Part shown: piece by piece, positions 9,429-18,347 of the stretch | How the letters are laid out: each line of letters begins with the position of its first letter | Position numbering within the stretch: the first letter of the stretch is position 1 | Origin: Phycisphaeraceae bacterium | GTDB taxonomy: Bacteria; Planctomycetota; Phycisphaerae; Phycisphaerales; UBA1924 | DNA: 40,336 nucleotides | Assembly (NCBI GenBank): GCA_020639215.1 | Contig: JACKHA010000016.1 | Coordinates: forward strand, 1 to 40,336 | Direction of reading: 5' to 3' | The notes under the pieces: model-generated | Database searches by the model: none | Seen by the model: the letters and a program-made list of their open reading frames with translations, nothing else | What the model was told of the DNA's origin: nothing | Position numbers and translations under genes: made by a program

Positions 9429-10943
9429 TCACCGCCGCAGCAAGTCCACAACCACCGGCATGTGGTCGCTCGCGCGGCTGTCGTCGCGCCGCAGCCCCAC
9501 CGCCCCGAGCACGCCGTCGGTCAGGCGGGCCGTGTCCACCACGAACGCCCGCGCCGCCCGCGCCTGCGAGTCGCTGAAGACCACATAGTCCAGGCGTCCC
9601 GGCGAGAACGCGTTGGCGTCGTCGCTCCAGGTGTAGTACGCCGCGTCGCCCAGCACCAGCGCCGGCGCCACGTCCATGTCCGTCGCGTCGGCGTCGAGCC
9701 CGTTCCGCAGCACATCGAGCGGCCCGCGCGACCCGACCAGGTTCATGTCGCCGCCGATCACGCGGAACGCCAGCGATCGCGTCGCCATGGCCCCGAACGC
9801 GGCGTTGATGGCGCGGGCCTCGTCGAGGCGGCGCTCGTCCTCCGGGCTCCCCGCCGACCCGCAGCACTTCAGGTGCGTGGACGCCGCCAGCACGTCGCCC
9901 TGGGGCGTCGAGACCACCGCGGCCACAAACCGCACGCTCGACGAGCCGATGGACAGCGTCCGGGCCGCGAGCGTCCCGTCCGCCGTGCTCGCCGAGATCG
10001 GGTGGCGCGACACGATCCCGACGCCGAACAGCCCGGGCGTCATGGCCACGTGCCACGGCGCGTGCTCGGGCATCGCCTCGTCGAACCACGCCTGGACCGA
10101 CGCCGCGTCCGTGTCCCACTCCTGCACGAGGATGATGTCCGGGTTGAGCGCGCGGTACATCCGCGCGAACGCCCCCGGGTTCGACGCCGGCGAGGCCCGC
10201 AGCACGTTGTGCGACACCACCCGGATCGCGCCCCTCGGGGTGGCCGGGATCGGCGTGCCCGAGAGCACCGCCCCCGACCCCGCCGGCGGAAGCGTCGCGC
10301 GGAACGGCTCCGACGCCCCGGCGATGTTCCCCGCCGCGTCGTACAACCCCATCACCCCGCGGACTCCGCGCCCCTGGAGCACCGTCGGCGCCAGCAGCCC
10401 GGAACCGGTCGGGCGGCGCGCGATCCGGGCCTCGTACCAACCGGTCGCCGAAGCCGCGAATGTCGGCGCGAACGAGAAGTCCAGGTCCGCGTGCGACAGG
10501 CGCTCCGTGGCCCCGGTCGAGTCGATGGCGATCGCCGACACGCCGGTCGCCGGCACGCCGGCGTCGGTCATCGGGCTGAACTGGATCTCCAGGTCGATCC
10601 CCATCGACGAGGCCGCGGGCAGTTCCGGGATCGGCGCGCCCGTGCCCCGGTTGTCGTCGGCGTCGAGCAGGATCGACAGCGTTTCGGGCGCGGCCTGCAA
10701 CGTGCTGGACTGCCCCGCGACGCGGAATCGCAGGTACACCCAGTCGGCATCGCCCGTGACCACGACGTCTTCTGGCCACTCGCCCACGTCGCCATCGATC
10801 GTGATCCGCGATGCCTGGGGCGCGGCTGGCCCGCCCGAAGCGCACCCCAGCATGCCGACGCAACCGGCAACGAAGAGGGCCGCAACCGCGAGAAGCCGCC
10901 CAGCCAGCCCCCCGCACACCACCGATCGAGCAGTCCACGCCAT
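9429..10943 (-). CDS. Exported endonuclease/exonuclease/phosphatase-fold protein with N-terminal CBM9/DOMON-like domain
   Basis: 504 residues. A lipoprotein-type or cleaved signal (…FVAGC…MLGCASGG) is followed by a beta-rich region beginning ITIDGDVGEWPED (about 45-200), which resembles CBM9/DOMON-like sugar- or ligand-binding domains. The C-terminal half (about 255-504) is an EEP-fold phosphohydrolase: VSHNVLR, PDIILVQEWD (metal-binding Glu), STHLKC (catalytic His), GGDMNL, RLDYVVF and the closing SDHMPVVVDL. Members cleave phosphodiester or phosphomonoester bonds in nucleic acids, lipids or sugars; the substrate here is unknown. Start at 10943 is chosen for the shorter signal; an in-frame start at 10979 is possible. 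Confidence 0.82.
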   Translation of the reverse strand: MAWTARSVVCGGLAGRLLAVAALFVAGCVGMLGCASGGPAAPQASRITIDGDVGEWPEDVVVTGDADWVYLRFRVAGQSSTLQAAPETLSILLDADDNRGTGAPIPELPAASSMGIDLEIQFSPMTDAGVPATGVSAIAIDSTGATERLSHADLDFSFAPTFAASATGWYEARIARRPTGSGLLAPTVLQGRGVRGVMGLYDAAGNIAGASEPFRATLPPAGSGAVLSGTPIPATPRGAIRVVSHNVLRASPASNPGAFARMYRALNPDIILVQEWDTDAASVQAWFDEAMPEHAPWHVAMTPGLFGVGIVSRHPISASTADGTLAARTLSIGSSSVRFVAAVVSTPQGDVLAASTHLKCCGSAGSPEDERRLDEARAINAAFGAMATRSLAFRVIGGDMNLVGSRGPLDVLRNGLDADATDMDVAPALVLGDAAYYTWSDDANAFSPGRLDYVVFSDSQARAARAFVVDTARLTDGVLGAVGLRRDDSRASDHMPVVVDLLRR

Positions 10944-10991
10944 GGCCCGGAGTATGCCCACCCAACCCGCCCGGAGCAAGCGGGCCTCTCT

Positions 10992-11807
10992 CTACGTCTC
11001 TTCTCTCTCCGTCTCTTCCGTCCCCTCGAACACCACCGGCACCCGCTCCACCGGCACCCGGTGGCGCGGCGCGAGCGCGACCGGCTGGGCCTCGCCCCCG
11101 ACGATCGCCGCCACCAGCAGCGCCTGGCCCGCCCGCGGCTCATCCGACACCGGCGCCACCACATCCCGCACCGCACGCCCCAGCCCGAAGTCGTACTGGC
11201 GGTACACCTGCATCGCCCGCCCCCGCACCGGCCCGCGGCTGAGCCGCTCCCGCTGCCCCAGGAACACCCCGATCGCCGCCAGCAACTCGTCCGCCACCGG
11301 CTGCCACGGGGCCCCGCCCGCCGCCGCCCGCACAAACCCGCACGGGCTTCCTTCAAACAGCACGAACCCCGGCGCGGGCACCATCAGGTCGCCCCCGAAG
11401 CCCGCCTCCAGCAGCAGCCCCACCAGTTCGGCCGGATGCTCGGTCACGAGCTCTTCGCCCGTTACGACCCACGCCAGCCCGGCCCCCTGCGCCTCCCTCA
11501 GCGCCCGCCGCGCGTCCTCGACACACCGGCGCAGCATCCCCGGCATCTCAACCCCGCGATACGCCGCGTGCACCGCCGACGCGTGCTCCTTGATCGCCAC
11601 CTCGGCGCGGTCCAGCCCCGCCGCCCGCTCATCCGCCGGAAGTCCATCCACCTCCGCCAAAGCAAACGCCACTGCCTGCAACCCGATCACGTGCGGCACC
11701 GACGCCCGCAGCCGCTCCCCATCCTCCGTCCGCGGCAGCGCCACCGCCCGCTGGGCAATCCCCGTGAAGTGCGCCAAGAGCGCGGCCCATGTCGTCGGCA
11801 ATCCCAT
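10992..11807 (-). CDS. Conserved-looking protein of unknown function
   Basis: 271 residues with no family I can name. It looks soluble: an N-terminal helical part (about 1-110) rich in Ala, Glu and Arg, then a mixed part with VPAPGFVLFEGSPCGFVRA and a Pro/Val/Glu-rich tail. The GC pattern at third codon positions and Ala/Arg-rich composition fit a real gene of this genome. The start is ATG 11807; an earlier one (11861) would overlap the divergent flavin reductase gene at 11851. The 43-bp gap to that gene suggests a shared control region. Confidence 0.6.
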   Translation of the reverse strand: MGLPTTWAALLAHFTGIAQRAVALPRTEDGERLRASVPHVIGLQAVAFALAEVDGLPADERAAGLDRAEVAIKEHASAVHAAYRGVEMPGMLRRCVEDARRALREAQGAGLAWVVTGEELVTEHPAELVGLLLEAGFGGDLMVPAPGFVLFEGSPCGFVRAAAGGAPWQPVADELLAAIGVFLGQRERLSRGPVRGRAMQVYRQYDFGLGRAVRDVVAPVSDEPRAGQALLVAAIVGGEAQPVALAPRHRVPVERVPVVFEGTEETEREET

Positions 11808-11850
11808 GCCCCCAGCGTAGTGCCGCACCCGCCCCGCACTACGCTCGCCC

Positions 11851-12489
11851 ATGGACATCAACCCCGCCGACCTCGACGTCGCCTCCCGCTACAAACTGCT
11901 CATCGGCTGCATCGTCCCGCGCCCCATCGCCTTCGTCAGCACCGTCTCGCCCGACAACCGCCCCAACCTCGCCCCCTTCTCCTTCTTCGCCGGTGTCGGC
12001 TCCAACCCAATGACCCTGCTCTTCTGCCCCGCCAACAAGGAAGACGGCTCCGAAAAGGACTCGCTCCGCAACGCCAAGCCCATCGCCGAGGGCGGCACCG
12101 GCGAGTTCGTCGTCAACGTCGCCGCCGAGGCCTACGCCGCCCGCATGGCCGCCTGCGCCGAGCCGCTCGCCTATGGCCACAGCGAGTTCGACCTCGCCGG
12201 CCTCACCACCGCCCCCAGCGCCGCCGTCCGCCCGCACCGCGTCGCCGAGAGCCCCATCGCCTTCGAGTGCCGCACGCTCCAGGTCATCCGCACCAACCCG
12301 GGCCAGCCCGCCGGCGGCAACATCGTCATCGGCCAGGTCGTCCACGCCTTCGTCCGCGACGAGATCATCAACGACCGCCACCACGTCGACCAGGCCTACG
12401 GCGCGATCGGCCGCATGGGCGGGCGCGCCTACTGCCGCACGCGCGATCGGTTCGAGATGCCGATGGGGCGAGCCGCGCTCGAAGAGTGA
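11851..12489 (+). CDS. Flavin reductase family protein (FMN-binding)
   Basis: 212 residues. Flavin reductase-like/DIM6-NTAB split-barrel family: IVPRPIAFVSTVSPDN at the N-terminus, NLAPFSFFAGVGSNPM (FMN contact), GEFVVNVAAE and the ESPIAFECRTLQV strand typical of the family. Such proteins bind FMN and either reduce it with NAD(P)H or use it to reduce other substrates; the partner is not evident from neighbours. It is divergent from the unknown gene before it. The stop codon lies inside the first unit of an 8-bp repeat array. Confidence 0.88.
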   Translation: MDINPADLDVASRYKLLIGCIVPRPIAFVSTVSPDNRPNLAPFSFFAGVGSNPMTLLFCPANKEDGSEKDSLRNAKPIAEGGTGEFVVNVAAEAYAARMAACAEPLAYGHSEFDLAGLTTAPSAAVRPHRVAESPIAFECRTLQVIRTNPGQPAGGNIVIGQVVHAFVRDEIINDRHHVDQAYGAIGRMGGRAYCRTRDRFEMPMGRAALEE

Positions 12490-12660
12490 CGAAGTGACGG
12501 AGTGACAGAGTGACGAAGCCGAGGAGTGCGGAAGCGGCCGCCCCCCGGCGAGCCGCTCGGTCAACGGTCCATCACTCCGTCCCTTCGTGCCTCCGCCTCT
12601 GCTTCACTTCGTCACTGCGTCACTCCGTCACTGCGTCACTCCGTCACTCCATCACTCTTC
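12485..12660. repeat. Facing arrays of an 8-bp repeat
   Basis: Left array 12485-12517: four units of AGTGACNN. Right array 12603-12660: about seven units of the complementary form NNGTCACT. The arrays are inverted and can fold into a long imperfect hairpin. They fill the gap between the flavin reductase and helicase genes, and the left one includes the flavin reductase stop codon. Confidence 0.8.
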
Positions 12661-12680
12661 CGCCCCCGTACAGTCCCCCA

Positions 12681-14966
12681 ATGTCACGGATGACCGACAT
12701 CCTCGGCCCCGAAGGCCTCGTCGCACGCGCCCTGGGCGACCGCTTCGAGCACCGCGATGAGCAGATCCGGGTCGCCGACGCCATCGCCGACGCAATGCAC
12801 GCCCGCGCCCACCTGCTCGTCGAGGCCGGCACCGGCACCGGCAAGTCCTTCGCCTACCTCGCCCCCGCCATGCGCCGCTGCCTCGACCACGCCGAGACCG
12901 TCGTCGTCGTCACCAACACCATCTCCCTCCAGGAACAACTCGTCGCCAAGGACATCCCCCTCCTGGCCGCCTTGCTGAACCCCGCCGACGGAAGCGCCGA
13001 CGACCCCGCCGACGACAACGCCCCAGACCCTGCCAACGCGCGCGCGAGCCGGGGCGTCCCGCCCCGGTCCGATCAACAGCCAGCGCACCAACCCCTCCAC
13101 CCCTCCGACCCCGCCTTCGACCCCAACGACCTGATCGACCCAACCGACGACGCCGACGGCATCCGCCTCGACGACCACAACATCCCAGACACCCCGGACA
13201 AGCCAACCCCCGCCATCATCCCCTGCCTCGTCAAAGGCCGCGGCAACTACCTCTCCATCCGCCGACTCAAACTCGCCTCCTCACGCCAGGACAAACTCTT
13301 CGCCGACCCCGCCGCACGCCGCTCCCTCCACGCCATCGAAGACTGGGCCTACGCCACCACCGACGGCACCCTCGCCTCACTCCCCCAACTCGAACGCCCC
13401 GCGGTCTGGGACCGCGTCCAGTCCGACTCGGGCAACTGCATGGGCCGCAAGTGCCCGACCTACCGCCAGTGCTTTTACCAGAACGCACGCCGCGCCATGG
13501 AGAAAGCCAATCTCCTCGTCTGCAACCACGCCCTGTTCTTCAGCGACCTGGCCCTCCGCATGCGCGGGCATGGCTTCCTGCCGCGCTACGACCACGTGGT
13601 CATCGACGAAGCCCACTCCGCCGAGGAGGTCGCCAGCGAGCACTTCGGGCTCTCCATCTCCGAAGGGCGCGTCAACCACCTGCTCTCCACGCTCTATTCG
13701 CCGCGGGCCGCCAAGGGCTACCTCGCGCACCTGGCCCTGCTCGCCGGCGGGGCGGATGATGTCGAATCCGCCGTCCGTCTCGTGCTCGAGGCCGACAACG
13801 CCTCCCGCGCGTTCTTCGAGACTATCGCCTCCCTGGCCGGCCGCCTCGGCGAGAACGGCGGGCGCGTCCGCACGCCGCCCGACGTCCCCAACACCCTGTC
13901 CCCGGCGATGAACGAACTCGCCCTCCGCCTCCAGCGCCTCAAGGACCAGGCCAAACTCGAGGCCGACAAGTTCGAACTCAACGCCTATGCCGACCGCGCC
14001 CTCGAGATCGCCCAGGGTGCCGCCGCCTGGCTCGAGCAGTCCATGCCCGAGTCGGTCTACTGGGTCGAGTCCGCCCGCACCAGCGACGGCCGCGGGCGCC
14101 GCCTCACCCTTGCCTGCTCCCCCGTCGACGTCGGCCCGCTGCTCAAGGAGCACCTGTTCGCGCGCGGCTGCTCCGTCACGCTCACCAGCGCCACCCTCAC
14201 CACCCGGCGCGTCAGCCCAGACGAGCCCGCCGAGCACGCCGAGACCGCCTTCGCCCACACGATGAGCCGCCTCGGCTGCGAGGGCGCGGCCACCCTCCAG
14301 GTCGGCAGCCCCTTCGACTACCGCGCCGCGGTCGAGCTCTACGTCGACCGCACCATGCCCGACCCCCGCCAACTCCCCCCGCGCGAGTACCAGCAGGCCT
14401 TGGTCAAGCGCATCCTCCACCACGCCGACGCGACCGACGGCGGCGTGTTCGTGCTCTTCACCAGCCTCGCCGTGCTCGCCTCTGTGGCAACGATGCTCGC
14501 CGATCCGCTCGCCGACCGCGCCATGCCCCTGCTCGTCCAGAACCGCAGCGGCACCCGCACCGAGATCCTGGAAGCGTTCCGACGCGAGGACCGCGCCGTG
14601 CTCCTGGGCGCCGCCTCGTTCTGGCAGGGCGTCGACGTTCCCGGCCGCGCGTTGCGCAATGTCATCATCACCCGCCTGCCCTTCGACCCGCCCGACCGCC
14701 CCCTGACCGAGGCCCGTTGCGAGCGAATAAAGGCCCGCGCCGGCGACCCGTTCCGCGAGGAGTCCCTCCCCCGGGCCGTCATCCGCTTCAAGCAGGGCTT
14801 CGGGCGTCTCATCCGCTCCACCACCGACCGCGGGCGCGTGGTGGTCCTCGACCCCCGCCTGGCGTCCACCGGGTACGGGCGTCACTTCCTGGCCGCCCTG
14901 CCCGAGGGCGTGCCGATCCACGAGATCACGCCCCAGGGTACCCGTACACATACCGACGATCTGTGA
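12681..14966 (+). CDS. DinG/XPD-type superfamily 2 DNA helicase
   Basis: 761 residues. Iron-sulfur ATP-dependent 5'-3' DNA helicase. Walker A EAGTGTGKS (about 48-56) and DEAH box VIDEAH (about 306-311). Likely [4Fe-4S] cysteines are C182, C253, C258 and C264. C-terminal motifs are ASFWQGVDVPGRALRNVII and RFKQGFGRLIRSTTDRG with the arginine finger region. Between motif Ia and the Fe-S segment lies a polar Asp/Pro-rich insert of ~80 residues, part of which is a translated REP-like repeat. The start ATG at 12681 sits just before MTDILGPEG; the frame is open upstream through the 8-bp repeats, so that part is taken as non-coding. Likely role: resolving R-loops, G4s or other structures in repair. 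Confidence 0.9.
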   Translation: MSRMTDILGPEGLVARALGDRFEHRDEQIRVADAIADAMHARAHLLVEAGTGTGKSFAYLAPAMRRCLDHAETVVVVTNTISLQEQLVAKDIPLLAALLNPADGSADDPADDNAPDPANARASRGVPPRSDQQPAHQPLHPSDPAFDPNDLIDPTDDADGIRLDDHNIPDTPDKPTPAIIPCLVKGRGNYLSIRRLKLASSRQDKLFADPAARRSLHAIEDWAYATTDGTLASLPQLERPAVWDRVQSDSGNCMGRKCPTYRQCFYQNARRAMEKANLLVCNHALFFSDLALRMRGHGFLPRYDHVVIDEAHSAEEVASEHFGLSISEGRVNHLLSTLYSPRAAKGYLAHLALLAGGADDVESAVRLVLEADNASRAFFETIASLAGRLGENGGRVRTPPDVPNTLSPAMNELALRLQRLKDQAKLEADKFELNAYADRALEIAQGAAAWLEQSMPESVYWVESARTSDGRGRRLTLACSPVDVGPLLKEHLFARGCSVTLTSATLTTRRVSPDEPAEHAETAFAHTMSRLGCEGAATLQVGSPFDYRAAVELYVDRTMPDPRQLPPREYQQALVKRILHHADATDGGVFVLFTSLAVLASVATMLADPLADRAMPLLVQNRSGTRTEILEAFRREDRAVLLGAASFWQGVDVPGRALRNVIITRLPFDPPDRPLTEARCERIKARAGDPFREESLPRAVIRFKQGFGRLIRSTTDRGRVVVLDPRLASTGYGRHFLAALPEGVPIHEITPQGTRTHTDDL
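13039..13067 (+). repeat. REP-like palindromic unit inside the helicase gene, copy 3
   Basis: The same tag (CGCGCGCGAG) and CCGGGGC / GCCCCGG hairpin as the intergenic copies, read in frame as ASRGVPP at helicase residues ~120-129, within the variable insert. Confidence 0.75.
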
Positions 14967-15077
14967 CGTTTGGCGGGTCGCTCGCTATCGTCCGTGTTCC
15001 CCACCCGGGATTGGCGACCGGTCTTGTGCCGGCAGGCCAGGCCCGGGCGCCGCCGCCATCCCACCCCAGGAGCACCG

Positions 15078-16502
15078 ATGCTCGGACGAATCTTCAAGGC
15101 CTACGACATCCGCGGCACCTACCCGGACCTGCTCAACGACACCATGGCCTGGCAGATCGGCTTCGGCGCCAGCAAGTTCCTGCTGGGCGACGCCGAGGCC
15201 GCCGGCGAGACCACCCCGATGATGAAGAACATCGTCGTCGGGCGCGACATGCGCAAGAGCAGCCCGATGCTCGCCGAGCAGCTCATTAAGGGCATCAACG
15301 ATCAGGGCGGCAACGTCATCGACATCGGCATGGTCGACACGTCGATGATCTACTTCGCCATCAACCACCTCGACTGCGCCGGCGGTGTCATGGTCACCGC
15401 CAGCCACAACCCGCCGCAGTACAACGGGTTCAAGATCTCCAAGCGGCGCGCCAAGCCCGTCGGAGAGGCCACGGGTCTGGCCGACATCCGCAAGCACGCC
15501 GCGATGATCGACAAGGTCACGTACAAGAAGCTCGCGCCCACCATCACCCGGGGGCGCGCCGAGCAGCGCGACCTCTGGGAGCCGTACATCCAGCACGTCC
15601 GCTCGTTCCTCGACCTCCACGGGAAGAAACTCAAGATCGTCGTCGACGCCTCCAACGCCATGGCCGGAACCATGGTCCCGCGCGTGTTCGGCAAGAAGGG
15701 CGCCCACATCCCCGGCCTCGAGATCGTTGAGATCAACTTCGACAACGCCAAGGGCGTTTTCGCCCACGAGCCCAACCCCCTCGTCCCGGAGAACGTCCGA
15801 CAGACCCAGGACGCGGTTCTCAAGCACAAGGCCGACCTGGGATTCTGCTTCGACGGCGACGCCGACCGCTGCATGGTCGTCGACGAGAAGGGCCAGATCG
15901 TCGGTTGCGACCACCTCACCGCGCTCATGGCCCGCCACTTCCTGAAGAAGAGCCCAGGCGCCGCCGTCGCCTTCGACCTGCGTTCCTCGAAGGCCGTGCC
16001 CGAGGAGATCGCCAAGGCCGGCGGCGTGCCGGTCCGCGGGCGCGTCGGGCACGTGTTCATGAAGCAGGCCCTCTCCGATCACAAGGCCGTCTTCGGCGGC
16101 GAGCTCTCCGGGCACTTCTACTTCCGGGACAACTTCAACGCCGACTCGGGCGCGATCGCGATGGGTGTTGCGCTTTCTATCCGCGCCGAGTCCGGCAAGC
16201 CCATGAGCGGCCTCATCAGCCCCATCGCCCGCTACGCCCAGTCAGGTGAGATCAACTTCGAGACCGAGGAGAAGGACGAGGCCCTGGCCGCGGTGAGGGA
16301 CCAGCTCACCGCCCGCGGCACGATCGACGAGCTCGACGGCGTCACCATCGACCGCTTCAAGACCGACGGCTGGTGGTGCAACGTCCGCAAGAGCAACACC
16401 GAGCCCCTGCTCCGCCTCAACGCCGAGGCCAAGGACAAAAAGACCCTCACCGCGTGCCTCGACAAGATCGCCCCGCTGCTCGGGCGACGGGTGGCCCACT
16501 GA
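15078..16502 (+). CDS. Phosphomannomutase/phosphoglucomutase
   Basis: 474 residues. Alpha-D-phosphohexomutase: moves phosphate between C6 and C1 of mannose or glucose, feeding GDP-mannose or UDP-glucose for polysaccharides and lipopolysaccharide. All four family loops are present: catalytic serine loop TASHNPPQYNG, metal loop FDGDADRC, sugar loop GELSGHFYFRD, and phosphate loop RKSNTEPLLRLNAEA. N-terminus LGRIFKAYDIRGTYPD is typical of the AlgC/ManB group. The ATG at 15078 has AGGAG 5 nt before it. Substrate preference (mannose versus glucose) cannot be decided from motifs; the GELSGH/Y type favours the dual-specificity group. Confidence 0.93.
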   Translation: MLGRIFKAYDIRGTYPDLLNDTMAWQIGFGASKFLLGDAEAAGETTPMMKNIVVGRDMRKSSPMLAEQLIKGINDQGGNVIDIGMVDTSMIYFAINHLDCAGGVMVTASHNPPQYNGFKISKRRAKPVGEATGLADIRKHAAMIDKVTYKKLAPTITRGRAEQRDLWEPYIQHVRSFLDLHGKKLKIVVDASNAMAGTMVPRVFGKKGAHIPGLEIVEINFDNAKGVFAHEPNPLVPENVRQTQDAVLKHKADLGFCFDGDADRCMVVDEKGQIVGCDHLTALMARHFLKKSPGAAVAFDLRSSKAVPEEIAKAGGVPVRGRVGHVFMKQALSDHKAVFGGELSGHFYFRDNFNADSGAIAMGVALSIRAESGKPMSGLISPIARYAQSGEINFETEEKDEALAAVRDQLTARGTIDELDGVTIDRFKTDGWWCNVRKSNTEPLLRLNAEAKDKKTLTACLDKIAPLLGRRVAH

Positions 16503-16543
16503 GCGTCTTTCCTCGGCACTCAGCACTCAGCACTTCAATCCCC

Positions 16544-18133
16544 ATGAACCTCTCCCAGTTCTTCGAACACTGGAAGATCGTCGAGAACCCCTTCCGGGGC
16601 GAGGAGGCCCGCAACGACGCGGTCTTCGCCCGCATGTCCGCGCTGACCACGGGCGACCCCGCCGCCGCCGCACTGCATTCCGACTTCGAGAAGGTCCTAG
16701 GCGACCCGGCCCGCCCCAGCACCGCGATCGTCTTCGGTGAGAAGGGCAGCGGCAAGACCGCCATGCGCCTCCAGATCGAGGCCCGCATCGCCCGGCACAA
16801 CCGCGAGAGCCCCGACCAGCGCATGTTCGTGGTCCTCTACGACGACCTCAACGGCTTCCTCGACCGTCTCCAGTCCCGCGCCGCCCGCCACGCCGATGCC
16901 GCCCGCCCCGCCCGCACCAAGCCCCGCCCCGCCCGCTCGCGAAACGGCGCCGAGCAACGCGAGCCCGACGGCGCGGAGGTCTTCAAGCGCATCCGCCTTG
17001 TGGACCACATCGACGCCATCGTCTCGACCGGCGTGACCCGTCTGGTCACCGCGCTCATGAGCCGCGGGCGGAGCGACGAGCCGGCCCCGGACGTCCACGG
17101 GCTCGAATTGGCCGCGCGTCGCGACCTGCTTCTGCTCCAGGCCCTGTACGACGCGGGCGAGCACGCCGACGAGCGGACCCGGCGCCTCCGCCGCCTGCTG
17201 CACCTGCCCCCGCCCCCGGCCGTGATGTGGACCGTGCTTGTGGTGCTTGGTGCCATCCCGCCGGTGGCCTTCGTCGTGTGGTCGATCTTCAGCCCGCAGG
17301 GCGCCCAGGACCTGTGGCGTCTGGTCGTGCTGCTCGTGCTGCTGGGCCTGTGGTTCGGCGTGTTGATCCGGCGTCTGGTGGTCGATCGGTTCCGCGTCCG
17401 CTCGCTGGCCCGGCGCCTGCAGCGGCAACTCCGCGTCCTGGACCGCCCGGAGCGTTCGCTGGCCCGGGCCCTCGACGCGCTGTCGTCGCGCGATCGCGAC
17501 GCCGAGGTGCTGCCCGTCACCGAGTCCGAGGACATCCGGTACGCGATGCTGGCCCGCCTGCGGCGCGTGCTCGCCGGCCTGGGGTACGCCGGCATCGTCG
17601 TGATCGTGGACCGGGTCGACGAGCCGCGGCTGGTGGCGGGCGACGCCGAGCGGATGCGCCAACTGATCTGGCCCATGATGTCCAACAAGTTCCTGCAGCA
17701 GGACGCGATCGGGTTCAAGCTGCTGCTGCCGATCGAGCTCCGCTACGCCGTGTTCAAGGAGTCCAGCGGGTTCTTCCAGGAGGCCCGCCTCGACAAGCAG
17801 AACATGATCGAGCGCCTCTCGTGGACCGGGGCCACGCTCTACGACCTGTGCGCCGCGCGCCTGAACGCCTGTCGCGCCGAGGGCGAGCCGCCCATCTCGC
17901 TCGCGGCCATGTTCGACGAGGACGTGACCCGCCAGGACCTGATCGACGCCCTCGAGCAGATGCACCAGCCTCGCGACGCGTTCAAGTTCCTGTACCGCTG
18001 CTTCAGCGAGCACTGCGCCGGCGTCCCGGCCGAGAGCGGCCAGTACCGCGTGCCGCGCCTGCTGATGGAGACGGTCCGCCGCCAGGAGGCAGAGCGTGTG
18101 CAGCAACTGCATCGGGGGATCAGGCCGGCGTGA
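16544..18133 (+). CDS. KAP-like P-loop NTPase with internal membrane hairpin
   Basis: 529 residues. It begins FFEHWKIVENPFRG, then has Walker A GEKGSGKT (about 64-71). A charged linker leads to two hydrophobic segments (about 227-250 and 258-275) separated by a short loop. A Walker B-like strand GIVVIVDRVDEPR follows (about 349-361), then helical ATPase C-terminal parts with LDKQNMIERLSW. A transmembrane hairpin between Walker A and B is the hallmark of the KAP family (Kidins220/ARMS, PifA), so this is likely a membrane-anchored KAP-like NTPase. Its partner or cargo is unknown. The ATG at 16544 lies 41 bp after the mutase stop; a 7-bp repeat (CACTCAG) sits in that gap. Confidence 0.72.
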   Translation: MNLSQFFEHWKIVENPFRGEEARNDAVFARMSALTTGDPAAAALHSDFEKVLGDPARPSTAIVFGEKGSGKTAMRLQIEARIARHNRESPDQRMFVVLYDDLNGFLDRLQSRAARHADAARPARTKPRPARSRNGAEQREPDGAEVFKRIRLVDHIDAIVSTGVTRLVTALMSRGRSDEPAPDVHGLELAARRDLLLLQALYDAGEHADERTRRLRRLLHLPPPPAVMWTVLVVLGAIPPVAFVVWSIFSPQGAQDLWRLVVLLVLLGLWFGVLIRRLVVDRFRVRSLARRLQRQLRVLDRPERSLARALDALSSRDRDAEVLPVTESEDIRYAMLARLRRVLAGLGYAGIVVIVDRVDEPRLVAGDAERMRQLIWPMMSNKFLQQDAIGFKLLLPIELRYAVFKESSGFFQEARLDKQNMIERLSWTGATLYDLCAARLNACRAEGEPPISLAAMFDEDVTRQDLIDALEQMHQPRDAFKFLYRCFSEHCAGVPAESGQYRVPRLLMETVRRQEAERVQQLHRGIRPA

Positions 18134-18204
18134 GGTGGACCGGCGCGCCGAGCCGGAACCTCTCTGAACGACAAGTCTCGAACGCGCGGACGCGGAACCA
18201 ACGC

Positions 18205-18297
18205 GTGGCATGCTTGCGGCTCTGAGCAAGCATGCGAACCGCCCGGCGCGCCCCGGCACGCTCGCCATGCTTGTGCTGAGCCACAAGCATGCCACAC
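18205..18297. repeat. Nested hairpin repeat, copy A (convergent gap)
   Basis: Arms 18205-18234 and 18266-18295 pair at 26 of 30 positions, with a 31-nt spacer. Each arm contains an inner palindrome (CATGCTTG … CAAGCATG). The outer ends read GTGGCATG and CATGCCACAC. Same architecture and spacer length as the element at 28401-28495. It lies between the convergent NTPase and kdsD genes and is the only hairpin there. Confidence 0.82.
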
Positions 18298-18347
18298 TGC
18301 GGGCCGGGTCCTGCAGCCCACGCTCGGCCCCGCCATCAGTCACGCCG

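Noticed and set aside
9396..12497. A 1033-codon plus-strand open frame
   Set aside because: It is antisense to two leftward genes and out of frame with the flavin reductase, and its translation is a His/Arg/Pro-rich low-complexity string typical of shadow frames in GC-rich DNA.
12603..12660. A CRISPR-like array
   Set aside because: The unit is 8 bp with no spacers and there are no cas genes.
16515..16535. A short 7-bp tandem repeat (CACTCAG) before the NTPase gene
   Set aside because: Only about three units; noted in the gene entry but too short to argue for a function.
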